The translations under genes and the position numbers were made by a program. Below are positions 63,467-64,000 of a stretch of DNA of 64,000 nt, piece after piece. The stretch's first letter is position 1. Each line of letters opens with the position of its first letter. The notes beneath the pieces are model-generated. The model had not been told where the DNA came from and made no database searches. It saw nothing but the letters and a program-made list of their open reading frames with translations. Source of the stretch: an uncultured Coriobacteriaceae bacterium (lineage in GTDB: Bacteria; Actinomycetota; Coriobacteriia; Coriobacteriales; Coriobacteriaceae); contig CALUFC010000008.1 in assembly GCA_944319885.1 (NCBI GenBank), forward strand, positions 1-64,000, in the 5' to 3' direction.

Positions 63467-64000
63467 CTACACGGTGCGAGCGTCTGCGCGCACCAGCACG
63501 CCCGTGGTATCGAACGGCGGCGTGAAGCTCTCGTCCACCGCGCCGCCCTCCTGCCAGAATAGCTGCGTGAACCCCAGATCGTCGGCATGATCGAGCACGC
63601 GCTCGTACTCATCGTCGCGCACCGCACGCGAAAGCTCGCCGCCCGCGGCGCGCATCGCCGCGTTCGGCGTGTATTGGTTCATGACCGAGATGGGGATATC
63701 GCCCGCGGTCTCCCAGATGGCATCGAGCACGCGACAGGAGTCGTCCGCGTGGCCCGGCAGCACCAGATGCCGCACGATGATGCCGCGCGTCCACGTGCCG
63801 TCAACGCGCGCGGCGATGCCGCCGCGACGCTCGACGCTCGCCACCATCTCGGCGAGCGCAGCGCGGGCAACCGCGGGATAGTTGGCAACGTGGCTCAAGC
63901 GCTGACCGAACGCGGCGTCGGCGTACTTGAAGTCCGTGAGCCAGATATCAACGAGATCGCCCAGCTCGCGCACCGCCTCGACCCGCTCATAGCCGCTTGT
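63467..64000 (-). CDS. PflX-type radical SAM protein (5' end outside window)
   Basis: At least 178 C-terminal residues are seen; the start lies to the right. TSGYERVEAVRELGDLVDIW then LTDFKYADA, VDGTWTRGIIVRHLVLPGHA, ISVMNQYTPNA and a last AVDESFTPPFDTTGV are very like the PflX/COG1313 group of pyruvate formate-lyase activating enzyme homologues. The CxxxCxxC cluster motif would be on the missing part. Likely a radical SAM enzyme acting on a glycyl radical enzyme or a related target. Confidence 0.8.
   Translation of the reverse strand, partial: TSGYERVEAVRELGDLVDIWLTDFKYADAAFGQRLSHVANYPAVARAALAEMVASVERRGGIAARVDGTWTRGIIVRHLVLPGHADDSCRVLDAIWETAGDIPISVMNQYTPNAAMRAAGGELSRAVRDDEYERVLDHADDLGFTQLFWQEGGAVDESFTPPFDTTGVLVRADARTV

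Overview
The window looks like chromosome of a high-GC, Gram-positive anaerobe of the class Coriobacteriia, most likely Collinsella or a close relative. This is inferred from gene content: a sufCBDSU operon under a divergent Rrf2 regulator, a GGGtGRT/NifU-like pair, an unusually long N-terminal extension on Rho, a CarD-family regulator, a PflX-type radical SAM protein, and large DUF6541/DUF6020/YfhO-type membrane proteins in a dTDP-rhamnose polysaccharide cluster. No rRNA is present; there are two tRNAs.

Layout. (1) 1-1052: start of a secreted protein with cell-wall-binding-like repeats, running off the left edge. (2) About 1.2-25.8 kb: a large surface-polysaccharide locus in several transcription units on both strands. 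It holds dTDP-L-rhamnose genes rfbA, rfbB, rfbC and rfbD (scattered), a DegT-type sugar aminotransferase, a Wzx-like flippase, seven GT2 glycosyltransferases (three polyprenyl-phosphate type), four very large polytopic membrane proteins of GT-C or unknown type, a two-subunit SMR/EamA transporter, and an ATP-grasp enzyme beside a divergent aminotransferase-fold protein. (3) About 25.9-33.4 kb: an accessory and defence stretch. It contains two AbiF-type HEPN genes, each preceded by its own promoter and a two-hairpin RNA ending in a terminator; a PAP2 phosphatase coupled to a 57-residue protein; a secreted Ser/Gly-rich protein; an IS3-like element nested in a short inverted-repeat element; and a brnTA locus with a frameshifted toxin. 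(4) 33.6-41.8 kb: iron-sulfur assembly (rrf2, sufCBDSU) followed by a NifU-like scaffold and the GGGtGRT protein. (5) 41.8-64 kb: mostly housekeeping: a NadB/SdhA-like flavoprotein, an EamA exporter, tRNA-Lys and tRNA-His, VanZ, SDR, rho, glmM, argS, carD, an HD hydrolase, proA, proB, a peptidase, pncB and pflX.

How the parts fit. The polysaccharide locus appears to make activated rhamnose and amino sugars, build a lipid-linked repeat, flip it, and decorate it outside the cell with sugars carried on polyprenyl phosphate. The two AbiF loci have the layout of RNA-antitoxin/protein-toxin systems: strong promoter, structured RNA, terminator, then toxin. A family of about 129-bp intergenic inverted-repeat elements (three copies, at 32.7, 44.9 and 56.9 kb) links otherwise unrelated regions.

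The strongest candidates for new biology are the paired AbiF/ncRNA loci, the GGGtGRT/scaffold pair beside SUF, and the short inverted-repeat family. All functional statements rest on reading motifs by eye; no search was run.
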